From Angiostrongylus vasorum (Eukaryota > Nematoda > Chromadorea > Rhabditida > Metastrongylidae): a stretch of DNA of 64,000 nt. Of the stretch, positions 40,401 through 48,424 are shown in pieces. Location: the NCBI GenBank assembly GCA_018806985.1, contig JADANN010000018.1:1086501-1150500 (forward strand). The letters are read 5' to 3'. Position 1 is the stretch's first letter, and every line of letters begins with the position of its first letter. A model generated the notes under the pieces. It did not search any database and was not told the DNA's origin. It saw only the letters and a list, made by a program, of their open reading frames with translations. The translations under genes were made by a program, and so were the position numbers.

Positions 40401-41383
40401 GGGCGGAGAAACCTTGAGAAATGGAAAATGCTTCCCAAAGAGTTTGGGTTTGTGCAAAAAAATATATTTGTTTCAGTGAATCAAATAGGACCGAAGAACT
40501 TGGTCAGTTCGCGGCAAAACGTCTCAGTTCTGTGCTGGAATCGCACCGTGTTTCTACCATTTGTGAGAAAATTGCCTTAGAAAAAAGTTAGTAGACAGCA
40601 CATTCTACTATTTATCATCGCACTTATTTAATTATCATTATATCATCGTCGTTTTACACTGAGTCGCGTTTAGCGGCTTGCTTAGAACTGCTCTACAGTA
40701 CACACTGGTCGGTAGTTGACACGCTTCTGCACACTGCGGTAATCAAACGCCCTACGGCATCCTAGAGGGAGCCATTTTGCCCGCAACAATGATTTGCAGT
40801 GACCTGTCGTTGTATTAGGTCTCTGCTTATATCCTTCCAGAAAATTCTGGTGCTCATTCCAAGACCCAACTGGGATGGGGCACCGCAAGTCACTGAATAG
40901 GACAAACACACCTCAGTGCTATGAATTGAGTCGAAATCATGGGACATTCCTCAAGAACTGGTCAACGTCGAGCGCCTCATTTATTCACCTCTATTTGTTT
41001 CTTCTTCCATTGTTCCTTAGTCCTTAGTCCACTTCGTAATTGAAGATATTACAGGTGATTAAAGTCGAGAAGTATGTTCTATCAAATGAAAACACTACAG
41101 TCAACGATTACAATCTCGTCTTTGAAGTTGCTCCACCTGCCAAGGGACAATTTCAAGTGGGTGTTGGCAGAGAAAACTTTCTTAAGACCTTAGCTAATAC
41201 TTGCTTAATTGTTAGTCAAATAGAGTTTTCTTCATTCTTTAGATACCAATTCGTACAGAACGTGGTGAGATGAAAATCAGTGAAGAACGATTTATTCGCT
41301 TGGATAAGTATGGTAACAATGGTGAATGTATGACGAATGATATTTTACGACCGTTTTGCACTTGTAAAAATAACTCCTCCTAA
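25441..41383 (+). CDS. DUF229 (PF02995) protein, alkaline-phosphatase/sulfatase-like, multi-exon
   Basis: Proposed exons are 25441-25573, 26973-27097, 27210-27307, 28667-28816, 30172-30261, 31253-31365, 32503-32642, 33561-33650, 34442-34577, 34679-34845, 35566-35619, 35755-35770, 36291-36455, 38476-38642, 40477-40586, 41055-41156 and 41243-41383, about 660 residues, normal for DUF229. Residues 3-20 form a membrane anchor, suggesting a type II membrane protein. Family landmarks in order are CPFELPDPWDSTILKYVN, HLIVIDSVASTQIIRALPRT, NKVGSNSRPNAF, LNYPDCYG, KFSLSWLVNLAHDN, FFFGDHGPRFG, GKQEGNNPF, SLLRRFEDGIRRTCKTLPIS with YCICQ, and RLDKYG at the end. The D of VIDS and the DHG are where this superfamily binds metal. 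The biochemical role is unknown. Exon phases agree except at exon 8 (33561), at exon 10, around the 16-nt micro-exon, and between exon 15 (six A at 40581-40586) and exon 16. The exon 5 donor is GC. Introns contain SINEs, a PLE, an RTE tail and hammerhead-like motifs. Confidence 0.88.
26297..26332 (+). ncRNA. Hammerhead-like motif, core mutated
   Basis: GACT/AGCC flank CTGATGA, an extra A, GACG-AAGA-CGTA, then GGAA instead of GAAA, then CGTTAGCC. It lies in intron 1 of the DUF229 gene, 356 nt upstream of a better copy. The A13 change should inactivate it. Confidence 0.5.
26566..26595 (-). ncRNA. Hammerhead-like relic, inverted relative to 26653-26688
   Basis: On the minus strand CGTC, GAAAC, ATTAACCGAATAA and a degraded CTCATCGAG core can be aligned to the motif 60 nt downstream. 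The two face each other. The core is damaged. Confidence 0.4.
26653..26688 (+). ncRNA. Hammerhead-ribozyme-like motif, well preserved
   Basis: Helix I pairs GGCT with AGCC. The core is CTGATGA, then one extra A, helix II GACG/CGTC with loop AAAA, GAAA, palindromic ACGT (stem III in a dimer) and C at position 17 before the predicted cut. It is followed by GAATAAA and, about 20 nt on, CCTCGTGTAAGCTTA, which also follows the motifs at PLE 3' ends. It lies in intron 1 of the DUF229 gene. The extra A after CTGATGA is not in the classical core, so activity is unproven. Confidence 0.6.
27370..27760. repeat. Dispersed repeat family C
   Basis: This is a second copy of the 19310-19690 unit, in the same orientation: TTGACACTTGAATGGCCCAT at the start, GGCGGTGGTGGGTCCCTGGC in the middle and CAGCCACGATGAGGCAGTAA at the end. 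An RTE 3' tail begins about 15 nt later. Both lie in intron 3 of the DUF229 gene. Confidence 0.65.
27775..28215 (+). mobile_element. RTE-type LINE, 3' (C-terminal) fragment
   Basis: The plus strand encodes the conserved C-terminal end of an RTE ORF2: LEKLWWAGYVLCMNDHQWTR, ARGPPTQWSEFFTKTLQERY, DTQRIPRVSRTQLAALAVVR and GKWKIYW. The same end is recognisable on the minus strand at about 57.3-57.5 kb. The fragment is 5'-truncated, as usual for LINEs, and is in the sense orientation of the DUF229 gene, in its intron 3. Confidence 0.8.
29150..29365 (-). mobile_element. tRNA-derived SINE, family A variant
   Basis: On the minus strand: AGCGGATGCCACAGTGGTAG (A box), TGCTAGTTCGATCCCGCTTT (B box), CTTATCCCTCCGGGGTCGGG and TTACTGGACTCGTCTGG. 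It is in intron 4 of the DUF229 gene. Confidence 0.65.
29575..29865 (+). repeat. Family B repeat with clear B box
   Basis: The family flank (CAGCCTCAGCTTAACTGG, then CAGATGATTGCTGATGGC) leads to CGCGCGATCCCCAGGAAAGG and GTGGTTCGATCTGGTC, a near-perfect pol III B box. GTTTTGCGAATATCACAGC ends the unit. This copy best supports a tRNA origin for family B. Confidence 0.65.
31760..31970 (-). repeat. Family B repeat, partial
   Basis: CTCTGCCTTTCTCTCAGTC, CAGCAATGGCACGTTAACCG and GGGATGATCTGGGAAGCACA match the proximal half of family B on the minus strand, inside intron 6 of the DUF229 gene. Confidence 0.5.
33236..33325 (-). mobile_element. Possible SINE head (A-box region)
   Basis: The minus strand reads TTTAGCGCAATGGCTAGAGG then GTCCCACAAAAATGCAGG. 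The B box is not clear, so assignment to family A is tentative. Confidence 0.3.
33955..34060 (-). mobile_element. SINE family A, 3' tail fragment
   Basis: GGCGTTGATCAATCTCTAAG matches the reverse complement of the SINE tail seen at 14531 and 34.9 kb. The pol III boxes are absent. Confidence 0.45.
34915..35192 (+). mobile_element. tRNA-derived SINE, family A, near full length
   Basis: GCGCGTGTGGCGCAATGGTC (A box), ATGGGATCGATCCCCGTGCC (B box), CCATCCCTACGGGGTCGGC, CCAGACTTGTCTGGGAGG, CGGTAGGCCACCGCGAG and GATTGATCAACGCCGAGAG follow in the family order. It lies in the intron after exon 10 of the DUF229 gene, 70 nt after the donor. A second SINE follows directly. Confidence 0.85.
35203..35425 (+). 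mobile_element. tRNA-derived SINE, diverged, tandem to the previous one
   Basis: GGCGCGTGTAGCGTATTGGC (A box), ACTGTTTCGATCCAACGACC (B box), GAACCAGACTTGTTAGC and TTGGTAGGCCACGACATG. It sits about 10 nt downstream of the first SINE in the same orientation. Confidence 0.65.
36758..36844. repeat. (TATATAT[T])n microsatellite abutting a PLE
   Basis: TATATATTA units repeat about nine times and end at TATAGAGAGAATTCGG, where PLE sequence starts. It either pre-existed as the insertion target or expanded after insertion. Confidence 0.9.
36850..37575 (+). mobile_element. Penelope-like GIY-YIG fragment in a DUF229 intron
   Basis: One frame reads MPPSNLRRQLVRNRLYGRLC, then TQNCIVCPNARDGYCMSSG (cysteine-rich linker), VCLISCKACGDEYIGETG (GIY-YIG strands) and RPLCVRIK before a frameshift near 37070. 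The rest (NTQLGTHRTQ-like, EVRVTILAQ, RNPKMNRREECLIITRD) continues in other frames. A well-kept hammerhead-like motif (37498-37534) and the tail CACCTCGTGTTTGCTC end the element. It is in the sense orientation between exons 13 and 14. Confidence 0.8.
37498..37534 (+). ncRNA. Hammerhead-ribozyme-like motif at PLE 3' end
   Basis: CTGAGGA (N7 = G is tolerated), an extra A, helix II GGCG/CGCC with loop AAATC, GAAA, palindromic ACGT and C17, then AGC. Helix I is weakened (GTCT against AGCT). It lies about 230 nt after the end of the GIY-YIG coding region. Confidence 0.6.
37815..38170. repeat. Family B repeat, fused inverted pair
   Basis: The minus-strand unit (about 37815-38035) runs straight into the plus-strand unit (about 38036-38170), which lacks its first half: ACCCACAAAAGGACAATAGCG marks the join. 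Both have GTTTTGCAAATATCTCAGC or its complement at the outer ends. It lies in the intron before exon 14. Confidence 0.65.
38855..39165 (+). repeat. Family B repeat
   Basis: ACTGCCTATTACAACTTTTC, AGCTCCCCAGATCAACCTCG, GGACCCGCATGGATGCGGTG and GGTCTGGAGTTTTGCAAATA follow the family order. It lies between exons 14 and 15 of the DUF229 gene. Confidence 0.65.
39945..40170 (-). mobile_element. SINE, diverged family A
   Basis: On the minus strand: AAGGCGCTATAGCTCAATGA (A box), then CTTCCATTTCTTAAGGG and the distal body TGGCCAAATGTGCATTCAGT. The B box is decayed. Confidence 0.45.
40665..40955 (-). mobile_element. SINE, diverged family A
   Basis: The region shares the SINE body in reverse (AATGATTTGCAGTGACCTGT; TATCCTTCCAGAAAATTCTGG; GACTCAATTCATAGCACTG as a degraded box region). 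Ends are not clear. Confidence 0.4.
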
Positions 41384-41493
41384 GACATCTAAGAATCTTG
41401 ATTTTTTTCTTCTAGTTGCTGAAATCTCCTCTGCAGACAAGAATATAGCACCCATTATTGGGCTAATACGAGGTTGATAAAGAGATTTATTCG

Positions 41494-41524
41494 CCTAACG
41501 TTTCGACGTCTTCGTCTTCTTCTG
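41494..41524 (-). ncRNA. Hammerhead-like relic
   Basis: The minus strand reads CCAGAAGA, an extra A, GACG-AAGA-CGTC, GAAA and CGTTAGGCGAATAAA. Helix II and GAAA are perfect, but CTGATGA is changed to CCAGAAGA. It lies about 110 nt after the DUF229 stop codon; CCTCGTATTAGCC on the minus strand matches the tail seen after other copies. Confidence 0.45.
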
Positions 41525-41759
41525 GAACCGGTTTGATATGAGTCAAAGGTCTTCATGTGGTGGCCGTGTTAACTTAACAATCGTAGAAGTTACCGGCTGT
41601 TTTTCAGAGTTCTAATGAAAGTTGGTTTTAAAACATGCTGAACATAACTAATATTGCACCATTTGATTCATGTCTCAATTTTCATAAAAACCATTTTCAC
41701 CATAAGTGTGTTCAATGAGTTACCGTAGAACTGCTCAAATAAACAATGTTCTATATAAT

Positions 41760-42250
41760 CTTAACCGTTCTATTTACTGCCTATTCTTTTTTAATAGTAG
41801 GGTATATTGCAAAATATAACTTCAATGATGCTGAGGTATTTGCAAAACTCCGGACCGCAGGTGTCTGCGGTGGGGAATGAACGCGCTATTGTCCTTTCCG
41901 GGGAGTAACGCGTTCACCACCACACCATGCGGGTCCTTCGTTTCTTTTGCATATACCCTGTCACTAAAAAAGATTAAGCAGTAAACAAGACGGTTAAGAT
42001 TGTGATTATAACTAAAAGCCTCAGCTTAACTAGGTCCATTGCCGATTTTGGCTCCCCAGATCAGTCCAGCTCACGGGTGATTGCTGATGGCAGAGATCAA
42101 TAGAACTAACTGAGAGACAGGCGAAACGAAGGACCCGCATGGTGTGGTGGTGAACACGTTACTCCCCGGAAAGGACAATAGAGCGTTCGTGTCCCACCGC
42201 AGACATCTGCTGTCCGGAACTTTGCAAATATCTCAGCATCATTGAAATGT
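41760..42250. repeat. Family B repeat, inverted pair, well conserved
   Basis: The minus-strand unit (about 41760-41945) is close to consensus: CTCCGGACCGCAGGTGTCTG, GGGGAGTAACGCGTTCACC. It is followed by a full plus-strand unit (about 41960-42250). The first unit is cut at CTTCGTTTC, where TTTTGCATATACCCTG resumes the flank. Confidence 0.7.
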
Positions 42251-42259
42251 TCTATATAG

Positions 42260-43570
42260 TCCAAATTTATATGCACACTATGGTTCACGGGAATGACGGT
42301 GCTTAAAAGTGCCGTAGATTAAAACGCACCTTAGCCACTAGCTCAATACTGCACTGAACCAAGCAAGCTCCTTGTCGCTCCATGATCGGTAATTAGGCGT
42401 CAGACGTATCTAGAAAAAGCCACGTCTGCCCGACCCGTAAAGGCCTGCTACAGCTGTAGCAAAAACCTGGTAGCGCTTTAATAGAGTTGTTATAAGTTTC
42501 CAATGAAGATCAACTCACCGATCATTATACAGCAGCCGAACTTATGAGAAAATTCGAAAAGCATCACGGATAGCGTATACAAGGTAACGGCCCAAATGAC
42601 AGAAGCAATGAAGTGTATTCAATATGTGATGATGAGTCGTACCAATAAATGATGAAACTATCTGCGTTGTTTTTTTATTAGTAGTGTAATAGTGACAATT
42701 TTTTCCATACAAGGGCTACTCCCACTCCACTCTCTGAATCTGTTTGTTTTTCATTTTCTTTCCCCCCTACTGGCGGTCATTAATATTAGTGCCCTCGGAG
42801 TTCAACGATTTCATTAAACTAGAAGGCGAATCCATCAGGATTCTAACACGTGCTGAGTAAATCTCTTTCGCCAAAATACTCAGCATTCGCCACCGACGTG
42901 CATCATAGTGGAATCTGACTGCCGAATTATTAATTTGTATATTCACAAAATACTGTAGATTGAAAAAAGAAGTGTTTCTGAATCAATGGACATTCGTGAC
43001 TGAAATCCACTTCTTCGATTCTACGTGATTACTACAAATCGTGACTGCAAACTAAACTACTGAGTCAGCTGGGAAAACTATCCTGAAGTGGAAGGAGGTT
43101 TCAGAAAAAAAATTTGCGCTTTAAACATATTTGAAAACTAGATATAATGTGACCAAATACAACACTCTGCCCACCAGTGCGTCAACAAGTGCATGTAGTA
43201 TTATGAGGGTTATCGGCGTGGTCGTACGTCCACTTGAAATTCAAGGACGGATGTGTTTATGAAAGTCAAAAAGAATTCATTCGCAGTTCATTTATTGTAG
43301 AGGAAATGCAAATTTACTTCAGTTAATGACCTTGCGTGCGTTGCTGTCTGCTACCGCATAATTTTTACTTTCTTGCTCAGGAGTTCATCGGCTGTGCTAT
43401 TGTGGCAGCATCGGAATTTTTTGGCTGAATAAATTAAGCACATTCGGCAGCTTTGGAGCTTTTTGAGAAGCAGTTTGTACTACACTTAAGTCGATTCTTC
43501 CTTGAATAGTGAAAGTAGTAGGAAGAGGATCCTGTGTAATGTTTTTGTCGCATACTCTCCCTTTTTTTTT
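42260..43570. other. No gene recognised
   Basis: I see no exon chain, RNA gene or repeat that I can support in this stretch. Confidence 0.4.
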
Positions 43571-43574
43571 CTTA

Positions 43575-43689
43575 GATGGTTGATGAACTCATTTTCCAAG
43601 AGAAGGATGAACCGGAGGTTGAAGATGAAGAATGGCCAAGTCTGGAAAAGGAATCAAGTATGTGCGATGAAGATTGGAAACCTAAAGGA
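43575..43689 (+). CDS. Candidate acidic exon, interrupted by a SINE
   Basis: After a good acceptor (TTTTTTTTCTTAG) a frame opens MVDELIFQEKDEPEVEDEEW, continues with PSLEKESSMCDEDWKPK, and meets a stop right where SINE sequence begins (GCTCTCGGCGTTGAAC). The peptide is strongly acidic. No other exon could be joined and I do not recognise it. It may be the remnant of an exon broken by the SINE, or an exon whose donor lay further downstream. Confidence 0.3.
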
Positions 43690-43950
43690 TAAAGCTCTCG
43701 GCGTTGAACAATCTTTGATGGATGTACCATGCATTGGAGTTCATCGTAAGAGATGAGTGGATTCATATCTGGCCGCTACTTTAACTCGCAGTTGCCTGCG
43801 AATTTAGCTAATCACTGCTGCTACCCTATCAGACGTGTGTGCCACCAATTTGCTAAACCAGAAGCATTGGAAGGCTTGGTGAGCTTGGAGTTCCGGATCA
43901 AACCCATACATATTATAAGGCGCCTCCCCTACCACTCCGCTACACACACT
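43690..43950 (-). mobile_element. tRNA-derived SINE, family A
   Basis: Read on the minus strand: GTGTAGCGGAGTGGTAGGGG (A box), GTTTGATCCGGAACTCC (B box), CCAATGCTTCTGGTTTAGC and the tail TTGTTCAACGCCGAGAGC. Confidence 0.7.
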
Positions 43951-44529
43951 CTCACCCACCGATATAGAAATCGATTATGGTTTATAGCAAATGACCAGTG
44001 GCATAACACTGTATAACAACATTTTCGGTTATTCTTTTCTAATTCCGGAATTGCTTTGCAATAAATAACTGTAGAGATATGGGACCAGCAGCTTGCATTT
44101 ATCAAGTGATAAGGAAAGTCTTTAAATTCGTTGCCAAAATACAGAGAATACAAACGGTAATAAGCATTCTCCTTCCATTACCAACACACGCTGATCTTGT
44201 AAGAAAAACTCATTCACTAGGATTTTTGCACCAAGCAAAAAGCTGACATACGAGGAAGACTCCGAATCAACAGCTCACCATGTTTACGGTAAAGCAAAAT
44301 AACTCGATTTTTGGCAAGAGCTAACCGATGAGGCGTGATCATGTCTGTTTAAGATATAAGTGATTCAGTTGCGTATTCTTCATGGAGCATTAATTAATTA
44401 ATTAAATTCAATATAAGATTCAATATTACCTCAAGAATTAATCAGATCATTTATTGAAGGAAATCCATGGTTGGAGCATGCGGAATAAAGAAAGCATGGA
44501 GTACATATCCATGGTGAAGCCTCTCACGG

Positions 44530-44800
44530 AATGGTTACAGATTTCCGTTACTTACTTGATGCTTGGATGGCTCATCTTCAATGGTTGTGTGGCCTCCAGC
44601 AAAGTTAGGTTCCGAAGATCTGAGCTGCGCCTCCCGACTAAACGCTATGAGTGCCGGTTAAATTTCAGAAGACGTTGTTAAAGTGCTCTTTGGGTGATCT
44701 GCAGTATTCTTGGCATGGTTGAGGTGTCAGCCCTTGCCTTTGCTGCGTTACAGGGCGCTGGGAAGAGTGTTGAATGGGAAAAAGTGAGCACGGAGTTTTG
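44530..44800. repeat. Dispersed repeat family D
   Basis: CTTACTTGATGCTTGGATGG, GCCGGTTAAATTTCAGAAGA and CTTGGCATGGTTGAGG match 9240-9800 in the same order but without the CT-rich insert. Confidence 0.45.
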
Positions 44801-45183
44801 CGTCCGTTAGTTGGTTGATGGCTTCTTTGATTGCCTCGAATGCGATCTATGTTTCCTTTCTACTTCTGTTCAATTCCTCGTTCACGTTTTCTTCCATGGT
44901 CCAAGGTACACGTACGAGGCTGTTTCTGCAATCAGAGAACCATTCAGTTCGATATGTTCATCGTCCCACCTTGGGTTTTCCCCGAACTACGTCTTCGTCC
45001 TTTCCTACGGGCCATTCAATCTTTTTTCCCGCTTCGTTTAGTTCATTGAAAATTGCCTTTGCTTAACTGGTACTCTTCGAAAACATGACGACTTTGTGGG
45101 AAAAAACGAAGATTTGACATCAATTTTCCAACAATAAGTGTCCCTTTTTTCATCTCATTCGAGTGACTTGATTATCCACTGCA

Positions 45184-45480
45184 GTGGTAAACAGCTTTTC
45201 CGATATTACGCCGTCTCGTCGAGCTCCTTTTCCTATTGGTTATAGAGAATTCCCTCTATCAATCCTCGAAATTCTCTATCTACCTAATCAATCCATCCTA
45301 TGGGTCGATGGAGATCGCGTTACTACACCGACGCGTGCGTACCCTGCGTCTATGTCCAGTTATGGCCAATGGGCAAGCCGCTCGCTAGGACGCAGCCACG
45401 CCTACCGCCACCTGCATTTCGCCAGGCGACGCCTTGGTGAGCGCCGTCGCCAGCTCCATCATTGCTTCTCTCCCGATTGA
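45184..45480 (+). CDS. Open frame of 98 codons in a GC-rich island, unrecognised
   Basis: The frame MVNSFSDITPSRRAP ... is arginine- and histidine-rich toward the end (SHAYRHLHFARRRLGERRRQ). The DNA from 45320 to 45460 is clearly richer in G+C than its surroundings. There is no domain I know, and no splice or SL signal that fixes its limits. It may be part of a retroelement or a chance frame in a compositional island. Confidence 0.2.
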   Translation: MVNSFSDITPSRRAPFPIGYREFPLSILEILYLPNQSILWVDGDRVTTPTRAYPASMSSYGQWASRSLGRSHAYRHLHFARRRLGERRRQLHHCFSPD

Positions 45481-45644
45481 TCTTTCCTTACAGTTTCACT
45501 TGCTTAGGTCGTAGTGATAGGGACTGTAATCACTCTCGCTCTTGCTCTTATTTCTCCGTTAGCTCTTGCATTGTTATTACATTAATGTTATCGTTGATTT
45601 TCGCATACGTGTTGACATGATTTCGATGCTCTCATCGTTCACAG

Positions 45645-45725
45645 GTACTCCACAAACGGCTCTCCACTATTATTCGCTTTCTCGAACGCTCTTCATACTC
45701 TTGTGCTGTGAGCCGTTACATTGGT
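45645..45725 (+). repeat. Direct repeat copy 1, preceded by a splice-acceptor-like site
   Basis: These 81 nt match 45914-45993 (GTACTCCACAAACGGCTC ... GTGCTGTGAGCCGTTACATT). This copy is preceded by CATCGTTCACAG, a reasonable acceptor. The other copy is preceded by SL1 at exactly this point. After ACATTGGT the copies diverge. Confidence 0.75.
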
Positions 45726-45769
45726 GCATGCATTATCGTTAAGGCATTTTATTAGAAAGAAGAAGAAAC

Positions 45770-45848
45770 CCACTGAAGCACCTTATTTGTAGTTTGTTGT
45801 GCATAAGAAATCCACTGAACCACCTTATTTGTAGTTTGTTGTGCATAA
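45770..45848. repeat. Tandem duplication of a 42-nt unit
   Basis: CCACTGAAGCACCTTATTTG at 45770 recurs as CCACTGAACCACCTTATTTG at 45812; the rest of each unit (TAGTTTGTTGTGCATAA) is identical. It lies between the two direct-repeat copies. Confidence 0.85.
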
Positions 45849-45891
45849 CCTCATTGCATTGTTGTGTAAATAGTATATATGTGTGAATAAA

Positions 45892-45993
45892 GGTTTAATT
45901 ACCCAAGTTTGAGGTACTCCACAAATGGCTCCCACTATTATTCGCTTTCTCGAACACTCTTCATACTCTTGTGCTGTGAGCCGCTACATTGGT
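45892..45993 (+). pseudogene. SL1 sequence fused to a repeated segment (probable retrocopy of a trans-spliced RNA)
   Basis: 45892-45913 is an exact 22-nt match to nematode SL1 (starts GGTTTAATTACC, ends AAGTTTGAG). It is followed directly by GTACTCCACAAATGGCTCCC, homologous to 45645 onward, where the same sequence follows a CAG. The junction is therefore just where trans-splicing would join SL1 to an acceptor. The short frame starting ATGGCTCCC is not long. An SL RNA gene is less likely: downstream sequence does not resemble the SL RNA (no Sm site seen), although the following GT could mimic its donor. Confidence 0.65.
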
Positions 45994-45999
45994 ATGGAT

Positions 46000-47200
46000 A
46001 AGTGCCCATAAAAAACTGTGTATTTGTGTTGCAGTTCCGATAACAGCCCGCTAATGTTTGTATCCATGGCAGGTCCACACTTTGGTGCACAACCGCTGGT
46101 AGGATTTCATTCGTTTCGACGCTCATAATAAACACCTTCTCGTCGATGAAGGGTAGGACAGAGAGTAGATGGTACTTTCCGACAGACTTTTTATGAGCAG
46201 TGACACGGTTTGTATGTGATCCATGTCGCAAATTCCCCTGACGAAATCCTGCTTGCTCCACTGGTTGTTCCTCATCCATTGAACTTAATATGAGCGACAA
46301 GATAACCTTCGTGAAGAGGTTGTAGAGTACAAGCATACTGGACGGTAGTGGCGAGAATCCCTTTAGTCACCCTTCTTGGGTGTAATGAACGTCCACTGGT
46401 TTGGGTTTTTCACTTTCTAAAGGTTAAATTTCACGTGGCTTTCAAGAACTACACGTAGTTTGTGGCTACCAGCTTTGACGAAATCAGCGATGATATTATC
46501 GGTTCCTGGAGCAGTGCACTATGTTCGTGCTTCCTGTTTCAACTTCAGCTTGAGTTAATTCTATATCATGGCGAAATGTAATGATAGTCTCGTCTTCGTT
46601 CATCACGGCGGGTAGGGAAACATTACGTTTGCAAAGATATCATCAACACTCCTTCATACTGGATCGTTTTTTGAGCTGCTTCGAATAACTTTCTTTCTGC
46701 CCGTACCAATGTAAATCCTTCTGCAATATCTTTCTATAACTAGTATTTATTATAAGCCGCGTTATATGAGTTCGAAGAAGATCAAGCTTCACCCTCATTC
46801 TTCTTTCGAGCAGCTCATTAGCGGTAATGGAGATGAGGTCTAAAGTTCTTGTTTGAGGAAATTAAGCGAGTTCGGCACAAGTTTTAAGCCCCTCGATAAG
46901 CAACTTGCAATCCCCCAGTTGGATTTCCTTTATATGCCAGTCACATGAGCAGAGGATTTCATTGAGAATATCCTCGTCACGTAATAATACTTGTTTCCTC
47001 TTTCATAGCCGATGAGAAGAGTTCTTTTTTCAGCTTGTGGTTGAGTCGAATCTTTGTATGGAGAGGACGATAATCAGATCCAGTACAGAGTCCAGATACC
47101 ACTGAGGTGTCAAAGGGGACACTATTTTCTGCCCGTGAGAATATCATTGATATCCGCACCAGTCGTATCGTTAAGGGACTCCCCATCTCCATCGACGACT
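46000..47200 (-). mobile_element. RTE-like LINE fragment, second subfamily
   Basis: Minus-strand peptides in order are an endonuclease end (SDYRPLHTKIRLNHKLKKEL, 47.0-47.1 kb), a linker with APGTDNIIADFVKAGSH-like sequence (46.5 kb) and a reverse transcriptase start (LVLYNLFTKVILSLILSSMD, EEQPVEQAGFRQGNLRHGSH). The RT is cut at about 46000, before the catalytic FADD box. It differs clearly from the copy at 57.2-60.5 kb. Many frameshifts are present. Confidence 0.65.
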
Positions 47201-47744
47201 TTCTTTCTTCTAGAAAAATGCATTCCCATGGAACAGACGTGCTCGGATGGATCTCCTACAACACGATTTTCATTTTCACTTCTTTCTGGCATTCAGAATT
47301 TTCTTATCTTCTGTTCATTTTCGCTAGCCGTTCCTATCCGGGTTTGAAGAATGTAACAACAAATTTATAGAAAGACTTCTCGTTGTGGACTATATTCTAC
47401 ATTTAGTAGTGGAACACGTTTATTTCGACCTTATCAGCTGTACAAGTAGGTGAATAACAATTAGTGATACCGAATTTAACCACGCAAGTTGGAGACGAAG
47501 AATGGCCGAGCGCTGTCATAGGATTTCGCACGAGGTGACAGGAAAGGAAATAGATGGGTGCACAAGAAGCCCTCCAACATTTCGTTACGGAAACTTCACT
47601 CCACGAATGATAACGGTTCCGTGATCTAATTGGCTATGTCGGTCTTCCCGGTTTCCTTCTGTTTTTGGGCGGTCACGTGAAATTTGATGGCACCCTCAAA
47701 AAGAGAGCAAAAAATCGGGACCACAATGCTGATGTCACAAGTAC

Positions 47745-47935
47745 ATAGCAGGACGGTGGTGGATCATGGTATTGGTTTGTTCTTAGCTAGGCTTCCTGAT
47801 GGAAATGCCGAATTCCTTCTCAGCTTGGGAGACCCTGCTGGGAGGATGAAGCTCCCACTGTGCATCGCTACCCAACAACCACGAGTGCCTTTCAGCCACG
47901 ATGAGGCGCTAAACCGTTGGCAGGTCCAGATTTTT
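47745..47935. repeat. Dispersed repeat family C, partial
   Basis: GGACGGTGGTGGATCATGGT, CTAGGCTTCCTGATGG and AGCCACGATGAGGCGCTAAA match the distal half of 19310-19690. Confidence 0.6.
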
Positions 47936-48424
47936 CAGCATTTATAATTCCGATTGCCTTCCATTAACCTCATTTCGTCTTCGGATCTATCTCTTTATAC
48001 CCTATCATGACTTCAGAACACTTTTTGTGAAACGTTCAGGACAAGTGGTACAAAGTTTTTCATTCCTTTGCTGTCATAGTACTACCATATGGTAGAGTGT
48101 GGCGAAGATGCTGTTCAAGCTGCAAGTTAGAAATCTAACAGTGCTTTGCTTCTTTGTCGTCCAATTTTGCATTGATACGATGATAACGGTAACAAGAAGT
48201 AAAACACGCTAGATTTTTAATCTGTTGCGGTTCTTCCACACACTTTTCAATTTATCAATGAAGCAGGTTTCGAGAAACCATATTTTCTCTTTATGTTTGT
48301 TTTAGAACGTTTTTACACACTTTCAAAGCATTAAGGATATGGTGATTAACAATAATAATTCAAGATATCAATTTTACATTATTACAATATCCTTAAGGAG
48401 AAAATCACGATATTCAGATTGTCG

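Noticed and set aside
45892..45913. A complete SL1 RNA gene
   Set aside because: The 22-nt leader is exact, but no SL RNA body or Sm-binding site follows, and the downstream sequence is homologous to a non-SL segment at 45645.
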